Assembly: GCA_934177795.1 (NCBI GenBank)
Contig: CAKPPS010000002.1
Location: 57,365 to 121,364 of the forward strand
Direction: 5' to 3'
Source: an uncultured Clostridia bacterium
GTDB taxonomy: Bacteria > Bacillota > Clostridia > TANB77 > CAG-508
Length of the DNA stretch: 64,000 nt
Part shown: one piece after another, positions 1-9,046 of the stretch
Numbering within the stretch: position 1 is the first letter of the stretch
Layout: each line of letters starts with the position of its first letter
Program-made: the position numbers and the translations under genes
Notes under the pieces: model-generated
Databases searched by the model: none
What the model was told of the DNA's origin: nothing
The model's input: only the letters and a program-made list of their open reading frames with translations

Positions 1-17
1 TCATTTTTATATTAGAA

Positions 18-62
18 AAAAGCTTTAACTATAATAGTATATAGTTAAGGCTTTTTTTATTT
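18..62 (-). terminator. Intrinsic terminator of glmS
   Basis: Read on the minus strand, a GCCTTAACTATA / TATAGTTAAAGC stem is followed by a run of T. It sits directly behind the glmS stop codon and should end the glmS transcript. Confidence 0.85.
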
Positions 63-1904
63 TTATTCAACTGTTACTGATTTAGCTAAATTTCTAGGTT
101 TATCTACATCTAATCCTTTTTCTTTTGCAATATAATAAGCTAATAATTGTAATGGAACAACTGATAAAATCGGAGAAATAGCTGCATTAACTTCAGGTAT
201 CTCTAATACTATGTCAAACATAGACTTATCAATTGGTTGATTTGTGACTATGAATGTTTTAGCTCCACGAGTAACTACTTCTTGAATATTGCTAACTGTT
301 TTTTCTACTAATTTAGGGTCTGTCATTACGCCAATAACAGTAACTCCTTTTTCAATTAAAGCAATTGCACCATGTTTTAATTCTCCTGCTGCATAGCTTT
401 CTGAATGTATATAAGATACTTCTTTAACTTTTAAAGAACCTTCTCTAGCTACTGTTTCATCTATTCCTCTACCTATAAAAAACATATCTTTTTCTTTATA
501 GATTTTTTTAGCAAATTCTTTTATAGTATCATTTAATTTTAAACATTCTTCTATTTTTTTAGGTAATTCTAATATTTCTTCTTTTAAAGAATCAAATTCT
601 TTTGTATCACGGCCTAATGTTTCTGCAAAATAGATTGCTAATACTGCAAATAATACAACTTGTGATGTATATGCTTTTGTAGAAGCAACTGCTATTTCTG
701 GTCCTGCATGTGTATAAATAGAATAATCTGCTTCTCTTGTAATTGAACTTCCAATTACATTAGTCATAGCAATAGTTGTTGCACCTTTTTCTTTAGAAAG
801 TTTTAAGGCTGCTATGGTATCAGCTGTTTCGCCTGATTGTGTTGGAAAAATACATAATGTATGTTCATCTATTAATGGATTTCTATATCTAAATTCAGAT
901 GCTACATCTATTTCTGCAGGTATTCTACAAATTTTTTCTATCATATCTTTACCTACTAAACCAGCATGCATTGCTGTACCACAAGCAACAATATATATCT
1001 TGTTAATTTTAGATAAACTTTCTTTTGTAAAGTTTAATTCATTAAATGTACATTTTGTACCTTGATTTAATTTTGCTCCAACTGTTTCACGAATAGCTGC
1101 TGGTTGTTCAAATATTTCTTTTAACATGAAATCTTCATAACCATTTTTTTCGCTACCTGTTGCATCCCATTCAATTGTTTGAATTTGTTTATTAATTTTG
1201 TTTAGTTCAATATCATAAAATTCAATATCTTCTCTAGATAAAAATGCATATTCTAAATCATTTAAGAAGTAGAAATTTCTTGTAAATGATAAAATTGCTG
1301 GTATATCTGAAGAAATATAATTTTCTCCATCGCCTTTACCAATAACTAAAGGACTATCTTTTCTTACAACTACCATATTATCTGGGAAGTCTTTACAAAT
1401 AATTTCTAGTGCAAAACTTCCTTTTAATTCTGCACAAGCTTTTTTAATTGCTGTTAAAAGCTTATCTTTTCCTGCTTTTTCATTTTCTTTAGAATAATAA
1501 TAATATATTAAATTTGGAATTATTTCTGTATCTGTATCAGAATAGAATTTGAATCCATTATCTGTTAAAAATTTTCTTAATTCATTATAGTTTTCTATTA
1601 TTCCATTATGAACTACACTAAATGTTTTTGAATTATCTTGATGAGGGTGTGCATTTTCTTTAGATGGTTTACCATGAGTTGCCCATCTTGTATGTGCAAT
1701 ACCTATAGTTCCTTCTAAATCATTTATTCCTTCTAATTTATATAAATTTTTAACTCTTCCTTTATCTTTCATTACTGCTATACCATCTTTTTCAACTGTT
1801 GCTATACCAGCAGAGTCATAACCTCTATATTCCAATCTTATTAGTCCATTAATTAAAATTGGACTAGCCTTTTGTTTTCCTATATAACCTACAATTCCAC
1901 ACAT
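63..1904 (-). CDS. glmS: Glutamine-fructose-6-phosphate aminotransferase (isomerizing)
   Basis: This enzyme makes glucosamine-6-phosphate from fructose-6-phosphate and glutamine, the first committed step to UDP-GlcNAc for the cell wall. The protein begins MCGIVGYIG, so Cys2 becomes the N-terminal nucleophile of the class II glutaminase domain after Met removal; TRWATHGKP and HNGIIENY follow as expected. The C-terminal half carries two SIS sugar-isomerase domains (CGTAMHAG, PTQSGETADT, ESYAAGELKHG) and ends in the usual KSVTVE. At 613 aa it is about full family length. It is monocistronic, with a ribozyme in the leader, so expression should fall when GlcN6P is plentiful. The start follows an AAGGAGG site. 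Confidence 0.98.
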   Translation of the reverse strand: MCGIVGYIGKQKASPILINGLIRLEYRGYDSAGIATVEKDGIAVMKDKGRVKNLYKLEGINDLEGTIGIAHTRWATHGKPSKENAHPHQDNSKTFSVVHNGIIENYNELRKFLTDNGFKFYSDTDTEIIPNLIYYYYSKENEKAGKDKLLTAIKKACAELKGSFALEIICKDFPDNMVVVRKDSPLVIGKGDGENYISSDIPAILSFTRNFYFLNDLEYAFLSREDIEFYDIELNKINKQIQTIEWDATGSEKNGYEDFMLKEIFEQPAAIRETVGAKLNQGTKCTFNELNFTKESLSKINKIYIVACGTAMHAGLVGKDMIEKICRIPAEIDVASEFRYRNPLIDEHTLCIFPTQSGETADTIAALKLSKEKGATTIAMTNVIGSSITREADYSIYTHAGPEIAVASTKAYTSQVVLFAVLAIYFAETLGRDTKEFDSLKEEILELPKKIEECLKLNDTIKEFAKKIYKEKDMFFIGRGIDETVAREGSLKVKEVSYIHSESYAAGELKHGAIALIEKGVTVIGVMTDPKLVEKTVSNIQEVVTRGAKTFIVTNQPIDKSMFDIVLEIPEVNAAISPILSVVPLQLLAYYIAKEKGLDVDKPRNLAKSVTVE

Positions 1905-1959
1905 ATTAAATCCTCCTTATAGCAAAAATAAATTGCTCTTTTATTATTTTTGGAATTGA

Positions 1960-2113
1960 AGATATGCAAAATAAAACTTATATGTATTATCTTTTGTTGT
2001 AATATCACTACTACTCTTTGAAATAATACTAATGATTATAAGTAAACCATCAAGGCATCCGCCGAATATTTCGATAACCTTGAACCTCGTCAACATATAA
2101 ATGTCCTGGCGCT
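1960..2113 (-). ncRNA. glmS ribozyme / GlcN6P riboswitch
   Basis: On the minus strand the leader begins A/GCGCCAGGACAT (A at 2113, G at 2112), the conserved self-cleavage site of the glmS ribozyme. It continues with GACGAGGT, GGTTATCGA and TTCGGCGGATGCC, all signature core segments, and later ACAAAAGATAATAC. In characterised examples GlcN6P is the cofactor for cleavage between A(-1) and G(+1), which destabilises the mRNA. The core lies at 2039-2113; the 3' limit near 1960 is my estimate. It ends about 55 bases upstream of the glmS start. Confidence 0.96.
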
Positions 2114-2267
2114 AATATTAAATTGTCTACTCCTTTCTTTATATTTTTTGCATAAATTCAATTTACTATATTATATTACATTAATACAAAAAAATAAGCA
2201 AGTACTTATTTAAATTTTTCAAAAAAAGTATTTTTAAAACAATAAATTATTATAAATTAACTTCAAA

Positions 2268-2448
2268 AAGACTTAGAAATATGAGATTGAAATGAAATGT
2301 CGAATGTGCATGAAAAAATTTTAGAAATTCTATGTAATTTTAGGGAAAGAGTTCACGATAGTGGAAGGGTGCCCTAAAATAAATTAGAATTTCTTGAATT
2401 TTATAATAAGCCGAGACATGTAATGGAAATCTTATATTTCTAAGTCTT
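2268..2448. repeat. Structured intergenic repeat, copy 1 (full length)
   Basis: A 181-bp element whose ends pair (AAGACTTAGAAATA at the left, TATTTCTAAGTCTT at the right). Inside, AGAAATTCTA pairs with TAGAATTTCT, ATTTTAGGG with CCCTAAAAT, and TTCAC-GATA-GTGGA forms an apical hairpin. It contains no credible reading frame. It is about 85-90% identical to the copy at 15952-16141 and related to shortened copies at 24693 and 51417. The fold suits a structured RNA or a non-autonomous MITE-like element; no transposase is present. Confidence 0.85.
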
Positions 2449-2482
2449 CTAGATATTAATTATCATCAATGATTATCTTATA

Positions 2483-2507
2483 ACAAAAATGAGCGAAATT
2501 AATCGCT
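2483..2507 (-). terminator. Intrinsic terminator of the DUF2651-like gene
   Basis: The minus-strand stem GAGCGATT-AATTTCGCTC followed by ATTTTTGTT lies immediately after the stop codon at 2508. Confidence 0.75.
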
Positions 2508-3086
2508 CTATCTTCTTCTATATCTACCACAAATACAACCAGTTCTGCCATTATTAGCATTATTAGGTACAACATTTATCCTTGCTGCAACCTCATTTGA
2601 ATTGTTGTTACAGTTACAATTGCAGCTATTATTGTCATTATTTTCTATTCTTATCACTCCATTTATAACATTTGGATTTTCATTATTATTACAATTACAA
2701 CTGTTATTTATATTGCTATTACTTGTAATCGTTAATAAATTTTCTGTATTCCCATTTGGAAAATTACTATCTATTGTTAATAATTCTGCATTATTGTTTC
2801 TTATTATTCTATTATTATTTTGCCTGCTACATGTATTGCCATCATTATTACATTCATTAAAATATCTCATGAATAAACATGTTATAACTGCCGTAATATA
2901 GCTAATAATTGTATATATTAACGTTGCAACTAAAAAGTTCAAGTCTGATATTACAAATGTCACAATTATACCTACTGCAAGTATTATTCCTGCTACTAAT
3001 ACAGGACATCTAAAGATTTTTTGTAATGCTATTGAGAATATAACTACAGCTAATGGTATTGCAAAAAATATAAGTAAACTATTCAT
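2508..3086 (-). CDS. DUF2651-like membrane protein with Asn/Cys-rich tail
   Basis: A 192-aa protein. The first 75 residues hold three hydrophobic segments (about 3-20, 28-46 and 50-73) and contain FRCPVLVAGIIL, which resembles the DUF2651 (YbeF) family as I remember it. The rest is low-complexity Asn-rich sequence with CNCNNN blocks, ending in GCICGRYRRR. Cys pairs recur in the tail (SCNCN, SCNCNCN, CIC), possibly for metal binding or disulfides. Role unknown. It stands alone between the repeat and truA, with its own terminator. Family assignment is from memory of the N-terminal pattern, so moderate. Confidence 0.6.
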   Translation of the reverse strand: MNSLLIFFAIPLAVVIFSIALQKIFRCPVLVAGIILAVGIIVTFVISDLNFLVATLIYTIISYITAVITCLFMRYFNECNNDGNTCSRQNNNRIIRNNNAELLTIDSNFPNGNTENLLTITSNSNINNSCNCNNNENPNVINGVIRIENNDNNSCNCNCNNNSNEVAARINVVPNNANNGRTGCICGRYRRR

Positions 3087-3153
3087 AAATATTACTCCTA
3101 TCTATATAGATTTTACTATATTTTATGCTTATTCTATAATATTTGTTAATTTT

Positions 3154-3897
3154 CTACATATCATAACATACACTAACTAAGAATAATCCTTGTGGTGGCA
3201 ATGTTTTTCCTGCGTTTTCTCTTTTTTCTGATTTGATAATTTCATTTATTTGCTCTGGTTTGATTTTTCCTAATCCAACATCTACTAATGTTCCTGCAAT
3301 TATTCTAACCATATTATATAAAAAACCATTTCCTGTTAACTCTATATATATTCTATCATTTTCCATATTTTTTATTTCTGCCTTATAAATCGTTCTAACA
3401 CTACTTTTACTACTTGTTCCACTTGCTTTAAATGCTTTAAAATCGTGTTCTCCTTCAAAATATTTTACAGCTTTTTTCATATTTTCAATATTTAATTTTA
3501 TCGGTATATGTGTTTCCATATTTCTATATATTGCTGTCCCATATTTTGAATTATTTATTACATATCTATAAGTTTTCTTTTTGCAACTTAACCTACTATG
3601 AAATCTTTCATCTACTTCTTCTGCTTCTTTTATTCTAATAGATTTTTTTAAATTTGTATTAAGTGCAATTGGAATTTTATCTATAGGAATTGTTGATGTT
3701 GTCTTAAAATTTGCTACCTGCCCTAGTGCATGCACTCCTGCATCTGTTCTTCCTGAAGCATTTAGTTGTACTTGTTCACCTGTTATTCTCTCTATTGCTT
3801 TTTCAATCTCTCCCTGAATATTTAATTTATTAGGTTGTTTTTGCCACCCGTTAAAGTCTTTTCCATCATATTCTATTGTTAATTTTATATTTCTCAT
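3154..3897 (-). CDS. truA: tRNA pseudouridine(38-40) synthase
   Basis: TruA converts uridines 38-40 in the anticodon stem-loop of many tRNAs to pseudouridine. The 247-aa protein starts MRNIKLTIEYDGKDFNGWQ as is typical. The catalytic aspartate lies in ASGRTDAGVHALGQVANF, and the C-terminal half has FLYNMVRIIAGTLVDVGLGK, all family signatures. An AAGGAGAG site precedes the start. It follows cdaA on the same strand, but a strong hairpin at 3910-3949 lies between them, so it may have its own promoter or depend on read-through. Confidence 0.97.
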   Translation of the reverse strand: MRNIKLTIEYDGKDFNGWQKQPNKLNIQGEIEKAIERITGEQVQLNASGRTDAGVHALGQVANFKTTSTIPIDKIPIALNTNLKKSIRIKEAEEVDERFHSRLSCKKKTYRYVINNSKYGTAIYRNMETHIPIKLNIENMKKAVKYFEGEHDFKAFKASGTSSKSSVRTIYKAEIKNMENDRIYIELTGNGFLYNMVRIIAGTLVDVGLGKIKPEQINEIIKSEKRENAGKTLPPQGLFLVSVCYDM

Positions 3898-3909
3898 TTT
3901 CTCTCCTTC

Positions 3910-3949
3910 AATCTAATAAAAGCCGCTTCTTGCGACTTTTATTAGATTT
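3910..3949 (-). terminator. Long-stem terminator between cdaA and truA
   Basis: An approximately 16-bp stem (ATCTAATAAAAG-CCGC paired with GCGACTTTTATTAGAT, one G-U) with a 5-nt loop. It sits between the cdaA stop and the truA start and is T-rich on both sides. Confidence 0.7.
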
Positions 3950-3956
3950 ACAACAT

Positions 3957-4889
3957 TTATTTTTTATCTAACTCTTTTTTTAGTTTATCTTTTTTTAATT
4001 TCTGTTTTATTTTTGCTATTCTATTTTGCTTTATACTTTTTTCTGTAGCAAATCTTTTTGTTACTACATTACTAATCAATATTTTTTTTAATGCTTCTTC
4101 ATTAACATCTGCAATTAATGTACCATCTTTTGCAATGGAAACTTTCCCTGTTTCTTCTGATACAATTACAACTATACTATCAGATTCTTTTGAAATTCCT
4201 ATTGCTGCTCTATGTCTTGTGCCTAGCTCTTTTGCTATATCATTATCATCTGCAAGAGGTAATACTGATGCAGCTGATGCTATTTTGTTTCCTGATATTA
4301 TTACTGCTCCATCATGTAATGGTGTTTTAGGTTCAAATATATTTACTAATAACTGTGGTGATACTTCTGCATTCATTGGTATTCCACTATCTATAATATC
4401 TTGGATTTTTATATCTCTTTCTATTACAATTAGTGCCCCTGTTTTGTTCTTAGATAATTCCTCTGTTGCAATTACTATTTTATATATATCTTCTTTGGTT
4501 TTGGTTGCTAAGTCTTGGTCTATTCCAAAAAATTTCGTAAATTTATTTGTTCCTAATTGTTCTAGCCCTCTTCTTAATTCTGGTTGAAATATAACTATTA
4601 TTGCAATTACTCCTAAATTCATTATTCCTGTTAATATCCAATTAAGTATATGTAAATTGAATAATCCACTAAGCCATGTAATTACTATTAAAAGTGCAAT
4701 TCCTTTTATTAATTGCCACGCTCTAGAGCCTTTTACTATTTTTAAAAATGAATATATTAGGAATATTACAATCGATAAATCTATTATTAATGTTATTAGT
4801 TGTAATGGGGTTTGTTGTAAAGATTTAATATATCCTACAATACTATTAGTATAAAAATTTTCCCAGTTCATTCCAAAATCTATTATCAT
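3957..4889 (-). CDS. cdaA: Diadenylate cyclase (c-di-AMP synthase)
   Basis: CdaA condenses two ATP to c-di-AMP, which controls potassium, osmolyte and wall homeostasis. The 310-aa protein has three N-terminal membrane segments (about residues 25-95) and a cytosolic DAC domain with DGAVII (about residue 193) and RHRAAIGISKESD (about 227), the conserved catalytic and ATP-binding motifs. The tail is Lys-rich. The usual partner gene cdaR (YbbR repeats) is not adjacent here. Upstream on the same strand is a 43-aa membrane peptide gene; truA lies downstream behind a hairpin. Confidence 0.96.
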   Translation of the reverse strand: MIIDFGMNWENFYTNSIVGYIKSLQQTPLQLITLIIDLSIVIFLIYSFLKIVKGSRAWQLIKGIALLIVITWLSGLFNLHILNWILTGIMNLGVIAIIVIFQPELRRGLEQLGTNKFTKFFGIDQDLATKTKEDIYKIVIATEELSKNKTGALIVIERDIKIQDIIDSGIPMNAEVSPQLLVNIFEPKTPLHDGAVIISGNKIASAASVLPLADDNDIAKELGTRHRAAIGISKESDSIVVIVSEETGKVSIAKDGTLIADVNEEALKKILISNVVTKRFATEKSIKQNRIAKIKQKLKKDKLKKELDKK

Positions 4890-4908
4890 ATTTATTTCTC
4901 TTTCCTTT

Positions 4909-5040
4909 TTAGAAAATTATTGAATATATAAGTGATGATGCTGTTGCTAATAGCATTAAAAATGCTAGAATTGCTGCCATTACTTTCACAAATATTTGTC
5001 CTTTGTCATAATTCTTTTTTGTTTTATTTTCTTTTTTCAT
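4909..5040 (-). CDS. Small single-pass membrane protein, 43 aa
   Basis: An ATG at 5040 follows an AAAGGGTG site and opens a 43-codon frame. It encodes a Lys-rich start (MKKENKTKKNYDKG) and one hydrophobic helix of about 26 residues (VMAAILAFLMLLATASSLIY), suggesting a cytosolic basic head and one membrane span. It lies 19 bases upstream of cdaA and about 80 bases downstream of deoA, all on the same strand, so it is probably co-transcribed. I do not recognise the family with confidence. Position suggests, but does not show, a link to CdaA. Confidence 0.75.
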   Translation of the reverse strand: MKKENKTKKNYDKGQIFVKVMAAILAFLMLLATASSLIYSIIF

Positions 5041-5121
5041 GATTTTCACCCTTTCTTTAGTTTATATATCTTTTTTCTTACAAAAAAATTATAACATATT
5101 TAACATAACATTTCAATTGTT

Positions 5122-6414
5122 TTACAAAATCATTTTTGGTCTTTCTACTTTTTCGTCTGTTATTTTTATTATTTCTATCAATTGTTTTTTAGCATTTTCT
5201 AGTTTTTCTTTTGAGTTTGCATGTATTGTAGCTATTTTTTCATTTTCTTTTATATAATCTGAAACTTTTTTATTTAATACAATACCTACTGAATAATCTA
5301 TATTGTCTTCTTTTTTTATTCTTCCTGCTCCTAATTCACATACAATTTTTCCTACTTCTTTAGCATTTATTTCTTTTATATATCCACTTTTTGTACTATA
5401 TATGTTCTCAATATATTTTGCTTTTTTTATTTTATTGATATCTTTTATATACGTAACATCTCCACCTTGTTTTTGTACTAATTCAAGAAACTTTTCATAA
5501 CCTTTCCCATTTTTTATATTGCTTAACATTTTCTCTTTATTTTCTTGAATATCTTCTCCTTTACCTGCAAGTTTAATCATATATGCTCCTAACTCAAAAA
5601 CTACTTCTTGCAAGTCTTTTGGCATATCTCCTTGTAAAAATTTAATTGCTTCTATTACTTCTAATGAATTACCAACAGCATACCCTAGTGGTTCATCCAT
5701 ATTTGTTAATATACAAACTGTTTCTTTATCTGCTAAATTGCCTATTTCTATCATTTCTTCTGCTAATTCTTTAGCTTTAGATTTTTCATTCATAAATGCT
5801 CCTAATCCAACTGTTACATCTAATACTATTTTTTGTGCACCACTTGCAATTTTTTTGCTCATAATACTTGATGCTATTAGTGGTATACTTTCTACACAAG
5901 AAATTGTATCTCTAAGGCTATATATTTTTTTATCTGCTGGCGCCAAATTTAGATTTTGTGTAATCATGCTTATACCTATATCTTGTACATTTTTTATAAA
6001 TTGTTCTACTTCTATATTTGTTTTATATCCAGAAATTGACTCTAATTTATCTGCTGTCCCACCTGTAAATCCTAATCCTCTACCAGACATCTTTGCTACA
6101 GGCACTCCTATTGATGCCACTAATGGTAATAATATTAAAGATACTTTGTCTCCTACCCCTCCTGTTGAATGCTTATCAACAATTATTTCATTTAAAGATG
6201 ATAAATCTAATTTTTCTCCTGAATTTGCCATAGCTATTGTTAAATTAACTGTTTCTTTTTTTGTCATCCCGTTTATATATATTGCCATTACTAATGCAGC
6301 GGCCTGATAGTCTGCTACAGTTCCTTTTGTATATCCTTCTACAAAATATTCTATTTCTTGTTTCGTCAGTTCTTTTTTATCTCTCTTTTTTTCTATTATC
6401 TCTAAGATATCCAT
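5122..6414 (-). CDS. deoA: Pyrimidine-nucleoside (thymidine) phosphorylase
   Basis: This enzyme splits thymidine, deoxyuridine or uridine with phosphate to base plus (deoxy)ribose-1-phosphate, for nucleoside salvage. At 430 aa it matches the family. The phosphate-binding glycine-rich loop is KHSTGGVGDKVSL near residue 82, with MSGRGLGFTGGTADKLESI and the C-terminal domain following. An AGGAGG site overlapping the rnhB stop codon sets the start; the two genes are 8 bases apart and surely co-transcribed. Pyn- and thymidine-type enzymes cannot be separated with confidence by eye. Confidence 0.93.
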   Translation of the reverse strand: MDILEIIEKKRDKKELTKQEIEYFVEGYTKGTVADYQAAALVMAIYINGMTKKETVNLTIAMANSGEKLDLSSLNEIIVDKHSTGGVGDKVSLILLPLVASIGVPVAKMSGRGLGFTGGTADKLESISGYKTNIEVEQFIKNVQDIGISMITQNLNLAPADKKIYSLRDTISCVESIPLIASSIMSKKIASGAQKIVLDVTVGLGAFMNEKSKAKELAEEMIEIGNLADKETVCILTNMDEPLGYAVGNSLEVIEAIKFLQGDMPKDLQEVVFELGAYMIKLAGKGEDIQENKEKMLSNIKNGKGYEKFLELVQKQGGDVTYIKDINKIKKAKYIENIYSTKSGYIKEINAKEVGKIVCELGAGRIKKEDNIDYSVGIVLNKKVSDYIKENEKIATIHANSKEKLENAKKQLIEIIKITDEKVERPKMIL

Positions 6415-6422
6415 AAAACCTC

Positions 6423-7049
6423 CTATACAAAATGTTTAATAAATGTACTTCTATGTATTGGACATGGCCCATATTCTTTTAATGCTGCTATATGTTTAGC
6501 TGTGCCATACCCTTTATGATTCACAAATCCATATTGTGGATATACTTTATCCCATTCTCGCATAATTCTATCCCTAGTAACTTTTGCAATTATTGATGCA
6601 GCAGCAATATTGTAGCATTTTGCATCACCTTTTATTATTGAATCATATTGTATTCCTTTTGTATCTATATGTGTTAATGCATCAACTAAAATTAAATTTG
6701 GTTTTACATCTAATTCTTCAACTACTTGTGTTACACCTTGTTTAGTTGCATTAAGTATATTTATTTCATCTATTATATCTTGACCTATTATTGCTACTGA
6801 GTAACTTATTGCTTCATTTATTATTAAGTCATATAATTTTTCTCTCTTCTTTTCTGAAACCTTTTTAGAGTCATTTACTCCTTCTATCATTGAATCTTGT
6901 GGCATAATTACTCCAGCTACTACGACTGGTCCTGCTAGTGGTCCTCTTCCTGCTTCATCTATCCCACATATATACTTAAATCCTTTATTATATAACTCTT
7001 GCTCTTTTTGTTTTAAATTTGTTAATCTTTCTAATTCTTTTTCTTTCAT
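6423..7049 (-). CDS. rnhB: Ribonuclease HII
   Basis: RNase HII removes RNA primers and single misincorporated ribonucleotides from DNA. The 208-aa protein carries the metal-binding signature CGIDEAGRGPLAGPVV near residue 28, with further acidic residues in LILVDALTH and in the KVTRDRIM region, and PIHRSTFIKHF near the end. It lies between the prepilin-like gene (17 bases upstream) and deoA (8 bases downstream) in one directional block. Confidence 0.97.
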   Translation of the reverse strand: MKEKELERLTNLKQKEQELYNKGFKYICGIDEAGRGPLAGPVVVAGVIMPQDSMIEGVNDSKKVSEKKREKLYDLIINEAISYSVAIIGQDIIDEINILNATKQGVTQVVEELDVKPNLILVDALTHIDTKGIQYDSIIKGDAKCYNIAAASIIAKVTRDRIMREWDKVYPQYGFVNHKGYGTAKHIAALKEYGPCPIHRSTFIKHFV

Positions 7050-7065
7050 TTTATTTCCAATCCTT

Positions 7066-7602
7066 TTAATCTTGTAATTCTATTTGTTCTATATCTGTTA
7101 GTGAATATCTATTATCAAATCCTTTGGTATTATATATTTCTGCAGATACTTCTGAAATATTATATACTATAACATACCATCCATTTTCTTCGTTTGATTC
7201 CACTTTTTTTATTCCCATATTATTTAAATTCTCAGTCGTTAATTTATATACATTTCCATTAGTAATATCATCTGGATTTATTCCCATAATTGTAAGTTGG
7301 CTAACTATACTATCATCTGAACTAATTTGTTCTCCCTTGTCAGCCCCTGTCAATTCACTTTTAGCTTTAGTTTTCATTTCGTCTGTTGCTTCGTCTGGTT
7401 TAACTCCTAAGTCAAAATTAGCATTTTCCACATATTCTTTAGCTTTGGTTTGTATTAACAACATATTAGTTTTCATTTCTTCCAAATTTGCATTTTTTAT
7501 TGCGCTTTTACCTGATTTTACTGTAATTCCTGCTAATATTAGCATTACTACAATTGTTACTACTAATGTAATTAAAGTTATTCCATTTTCTTTTTTATTC
7601 AT
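7066..7602 (-). CDS. Prepilin-like protein (type IV pilin N-terminal motif)
   Basis: A 178-aa protein beginning MNKKENGITLITLVVTIVV: a short basic leader, a Gly before the cleavage point and one hydrophobic helix, as in class III signal peptides cleaved by PilD-type peptidases. The usual Glu at mature position 5 is Thr here, as in many Clostridia 'GITLIALVITI' proteins. The remainder is a small soluble domain of unknown role. A longer in-frame ATG at 7617 overlaps the ribosome site (ATGGAGAG), so the ATG at 7602, seven bases after GGAGAG, is the better start. It heads the block containing rnhB and deoA. Confidence 0.75.
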   Translation of the reverse strand: MNKKENGITLITLVVTIVVMLILAGITVKSGKSAIKNANLEEMKTNMLLIQTKAKEYVENANFDLGVKPDEATDEMKTKAKSELTGADKGEQISSDDSIVSQLTIMGINPDDITNGNVYKLTTENLNNMGIKKVESNEENGWYVIVYNISEVSAEIYNTKGFDNRYSLTDIEQIELQD

Positions 7603-7753
7603 TATATTTCTCTCCATTTTTTATATTCTTTTTAATTATATATTTATATATATTTTTTTTCAATAAGAAAACTTATTTTTTTCACACAAAATTCACAAAA
7701 CACTTGTATTATATGTATATGATAAGTTAATATATCTATAGGAGGGATTATAA

Positions 7754-9037
7754 ATGGAAGAAAATAATAATAATCAAAATCAATCAAAGAATTCAAATTT
7801 TAAAGCAGTACCTAATGCTGGTTCTTATGGAACAGTATATGAAGCTAAGAAAAAACAACATAAAAATAGTTCTGGATTTGGAAAAACAGTTCTAGTACCT
7901 TTTATTAGTGGAGTAGTAGGTTGTGCTGTTGTAATTGGTACATGTTTTGGTGTACCTTCAATCAAAAAACAATTAATGGGAACAACCTCATCTAGTTCAT
8001 CAACTAATAATCAATCTGGAAGTTCTAGCAGCTCAGGTACAGTAAGTCAAGTATCTTTATCTAATTATTCTGATACTTCTGTATATGCAGCAAATAAAAT
8101 TTTACCTTCAATTGTAGGTATCAAAATAGAATATAATGTTACATCTATGTTTTCTATGTTTGGAAATGGTAAATCTACATCTACTGCTACTGCAACAGGT
8201 TCTGGTATTATAATAAGTGATGATGGTTATATCCTAACAAATAACCATGTTGTATCTTCAAATGAATCAGAATCATATTATCAAGTATCAGAAGCGACAA
8301 AAATTACTGTAACTTTATTTGATGATGAAACAGAATATGAAGCTAAAATCGTTGGTACAGATGAGCAAACAGACTTAGCAGTTATAAAAATTGATAAATC
8401 TGGATTAACAAAAGCAGAATTTGCTGATTCTGATTCCATAAAAGTTGGAGAATTTGCTATGGCTGTTGGTAGTCCTCTTGGATTACAAAGTTCAATTACT
8501 TGTGGTGTTATCAGTGCTCTTAATAGAAAAGTAACAGATACTGATAATAAAACTTATACATTAATTCAAACAGATGCTGCTATAAATGCTGGAAATAGTG
8601 GTGGTGCTTTAGTTAATAGTGAAGGTAAAGTAATCGGTGTTAATACATTAAAATTAACTGGTGACAATGTAGAAGGAATGGGCTTTGCAATTCCTATAAA
8701 TTCTACTACAAATATAACTTCTCAATTAATTCAATATAGTAAAGTTAAAAGACCTTACATTGGTGTTACAGGTATGGATTTAGATTCAGAAACTGCAAAG
8801 AAAAATAATTTGGTTGAAGGTATTTATGTAAAAGCTATTGATGATTTCTCTGCTGCAGAAAAAGCTGGTATAAAAATCGGTGATGTAATTATTAAAGCAG
8901 ATGGTCAAGAAGCTAAAACAATGGATAAATTAAATGAAATTAAAAACAGTCATAATATTGGTGATGAAATGACTATTACAGTAAATAGAGATGGCAAAGA
9001 GAAAGATTTAACAATCACATTAGGCGAACAACCATAA
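7754..9037 (+). CDS. htrA: HtrA/DegP-family serine protease with PDZ domain
   Basis: A membrane-anchored protease for misfolded secreted proteins. Order: cytosolic N-terminus, membrane helix near residues 50-70, a Ser-rich linker, a trypsin-like S1C domain and a C-terminal PDZ domain (about 335-425). The triad is visible as His in TNNHVVS, Asp in TDLAVIK and Ser in GNSGGALVN. The 427-aa length is normal. A strong AGGAGG site lies 8 bases before the ATG. It is monocistronic, with a terminator at 9047-9085 shared with convergent pgsA. Genes of this family are often stress-induced; no operator is evident here. Confidence 0.95.
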   Translation: MEENNNNQNQSKNSNFKAVPNAGSYGTVYEAKKKQHKNSSGFGKTVLVPFISGVVGCAVVIGTCFGVPSIKKQLMGTTSSSSSTNNQSGSSSSSGTVSQVSLSNYSDTSVYAANKILPSIVGIKIEYNVTSMFSMFGNGKSTSTATATGSGIIISDDGYILTNNHVVSSNESESYYQVSEATKITVTLFDDETEYEAKIVGTDEQTDLAVIKIDKSGLTKAEFADSDSIKVGEFAMAVGSPLGLQSSITCGVISALNRKVTDTDNKTYTLIQTDAAINAGNSGGALVNSEGKVIGVNTLKLTGDNVEGMGFAIPINSTTNITSQLIQYSKVKRPYIGVTGMDLDSETAKKNNLVEGIYVKAIDDFSAAEKAGIKIGDVIIKADGQEAKTMDKLNEIKNSHNIGDEMTITVNRDGKEKDLTITLGEQP

Positions 9038-9046
9038 CTAAACCTC

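Noticed and set aside
2268..2448. Reading the repeat as an insertion sequence with its own transposase
   Set aside because: It is under 200 bp and contains no open frame; only a non-autonomous element or RNA is possible.
2602..2901. Leu-rich plus-strand frame of 99 codons
   Set aside because: It is the antisense of the Asn-rich tail of the DUF2651-like gene (AAT/AAC read as ATT/GTT); no ribosome site.
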